Below are positions 63,330 to 64,000 of a stretch of DNA of 64,000 nt, in pieces. The notes beneath the pieces are model-generated. The model saw nothing but the letters and a program-made list of their open reading frames with translations. It was not told the origin of the DNA and searched no databases. The position numbers and the translations under genes are program-made. Source of the stretch: Palsa-948 sp964481195 (GTDB taxonomy: Bacteria; Bacteroidota; Bacteroidia; Palsa-948); NCBI GenBank assembly GCA_964481195.1, contig CAYZTB010000007.1:1-64000 (forward strand), written 5' to 3'. The stretch's first letter is position 1. Each line of letters starts with the position of its first letter.

Positions 63330-64000
63330 TGAACAAATTGGTTTTCTACAGTTGAAACATATTCCTCTGGGACTTTCCTTCCTTCGGGGTCAATCGCTGG
63401 TTGCGAGCGTAGCTCAACAGGGACTGCTTTCCAATAAGCAGCACGTATCATGATACTCAACGCGATAATATTAAATATGCTCCAGAATGTGTTGGCTGCA
63501 AATCCAGAAGGAGTAGGGTGCTTGTTTATCGCCAATAAAACAATATTGTACAAAATTCCCACTAGGGTTAATCCGATGATAATCGCATGCGGCAAAAAAT
63601 GTTGTGTGTTTATTACATTGCTCTTGTCTTTGGGCGTCACATTGAATTTCACCTTCTTGCCCCGGATGACGGATATTAAGGACAACAGCATGAACCAGAA
63701 GCTGGAAATATAATATTGATCTCCTCTGTTGGTAGAGATTCCCCAGCAGCCGACCGCGATAGTGATCGTATTTAATATTTGAAAAGGAAGAAAATATTTA
63801 AAGAATTCGAAACTATATGCATTGACTGGCAGTTGCAGTGTGAAAAAAAATACGATGGGACTCAACAGGAAAACTAAAATCCATAAAGGAGCAAAATAAG
63901 ACCAAATAGTATTGAAGTAACAAATCTTTTGTCCCAGTGAAAGTCCTTTTTTAAAAACAGGATTATCGTTAAAAGCAATATCCAATGAACCCTCTGCGTA
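63326..64000 (-). CDS. GT2 polysaccharide synthase, C-terminal part (5' end outside window)
   Basis: The frame is open to the window edge; the first visible residues are YAEGSLDIAFNDNP. The 224 codons contain at least four membrane helices and RGKKVKFNVTPKDKSNV, the segment that follows the catalytic domain in cellulose synthase-like GT2 enzymes. YAEGSLD fits just after the missing QxxRW motif. It is a second GT2 synthase in the window, without the hydrolase-like extension seen at 48730-52608. The product is unknown. Confidence 0.82.
   Translation of the reverse strand, partial: YAEGSLDIAFNDNPVFKKGLSLGQKICYFNTIWSYFAPLWILVFLLSPIVFFFTLQLPVNAYSFEFFKYFLPFQILNTITIAVGCWGISTNRGDQYYISSFWFMLLSLISVIRGKKVKFNVTPKDKSNVINTQHFLPHAIIIGLTLVGILYNIVLLAINKHPTPSGFAANTFWSIFNIIALSIMIRAAYWKAVPVELRSQPAIDPEGRKVPEEYVSTVENQFVQ

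Overview
Organism: AT-rich DNA with single-domain receivers, LytTR and AraC regulators, type IX secretion (T9SS) C-terminal sorting domains, OmpA/PD40 and CotH proteins, and promoters of the TTTG -7 type. This points to a member of the phylum Bacteroidota; the genus cannot be told from the sequence alone. No rRNA, tRNA, CRISPR array, prophage or intact insertion sequence was seen. Layout: 0-3 kb holds the end of a KaiC-like ATPase, a CheB methylesterase and a hybrid histidine kinase, followed by a relic of a second cheB tail. 3.1-3.5 kb is a patch of repeats and decayed reading frames. 3.5-8.4 kb carries a phosphohexomutase, an OmpA/PD40 envelope protein and two receivers. 8.4-13.7 kb is a phosphorelay operon: a four-PAS hybrid kinase, an HPt protein and four stand-alone receivers, two of them with C-terminal membrane anchors. 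13.9-18.9 kb has a GT4-toroid fusion, a GH130 phosphorylase, a metal-binding protein and two more receivers. 19-24 kb has a CheB-CheR hybrid kinase downstream of an AraC-type regulator. 24.2-29.2 kb holds small stress-type genes (CsbD, YceI, DUF6799, YtxH) and a secreted 31-residue repeat protein. 29.5-36.3 kb is an Mla-type lipid transport operon with a POTRA-barrel protein and an AsmA/DUF748 protein. 36.4-39.4 kb has small envelope proteins and a LytTR regulator. 39.5-64 kb is carbohydrate metabolism: GH15, GH26, GH2-like enzymes, a GT2 synthase fused to hydrolase-like domains, GT4, GH57, a sugar kinase, T9SS cargo and the start of another GT2 synthase. How it fits together: ten upstream regions between 13.7 and 38.7 kb share one promoter architecture. 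Two direct ATRYAA boxes lie exactly 21 bp apart, the distal one is usually preceded by GTGTGAATN, and a CAYCTTTR-like -7 element follows 25-26 bp downstream. One site precedes the AraC-type regulator gene itself. This suggests a single autoregulated regulon controlling phosphorelay, envelope-stress and surface-glycan genes; the link to that regulator is inference. Several groups of short palindromes, some inserted inside coding sequence, occur around 59-62 kb.
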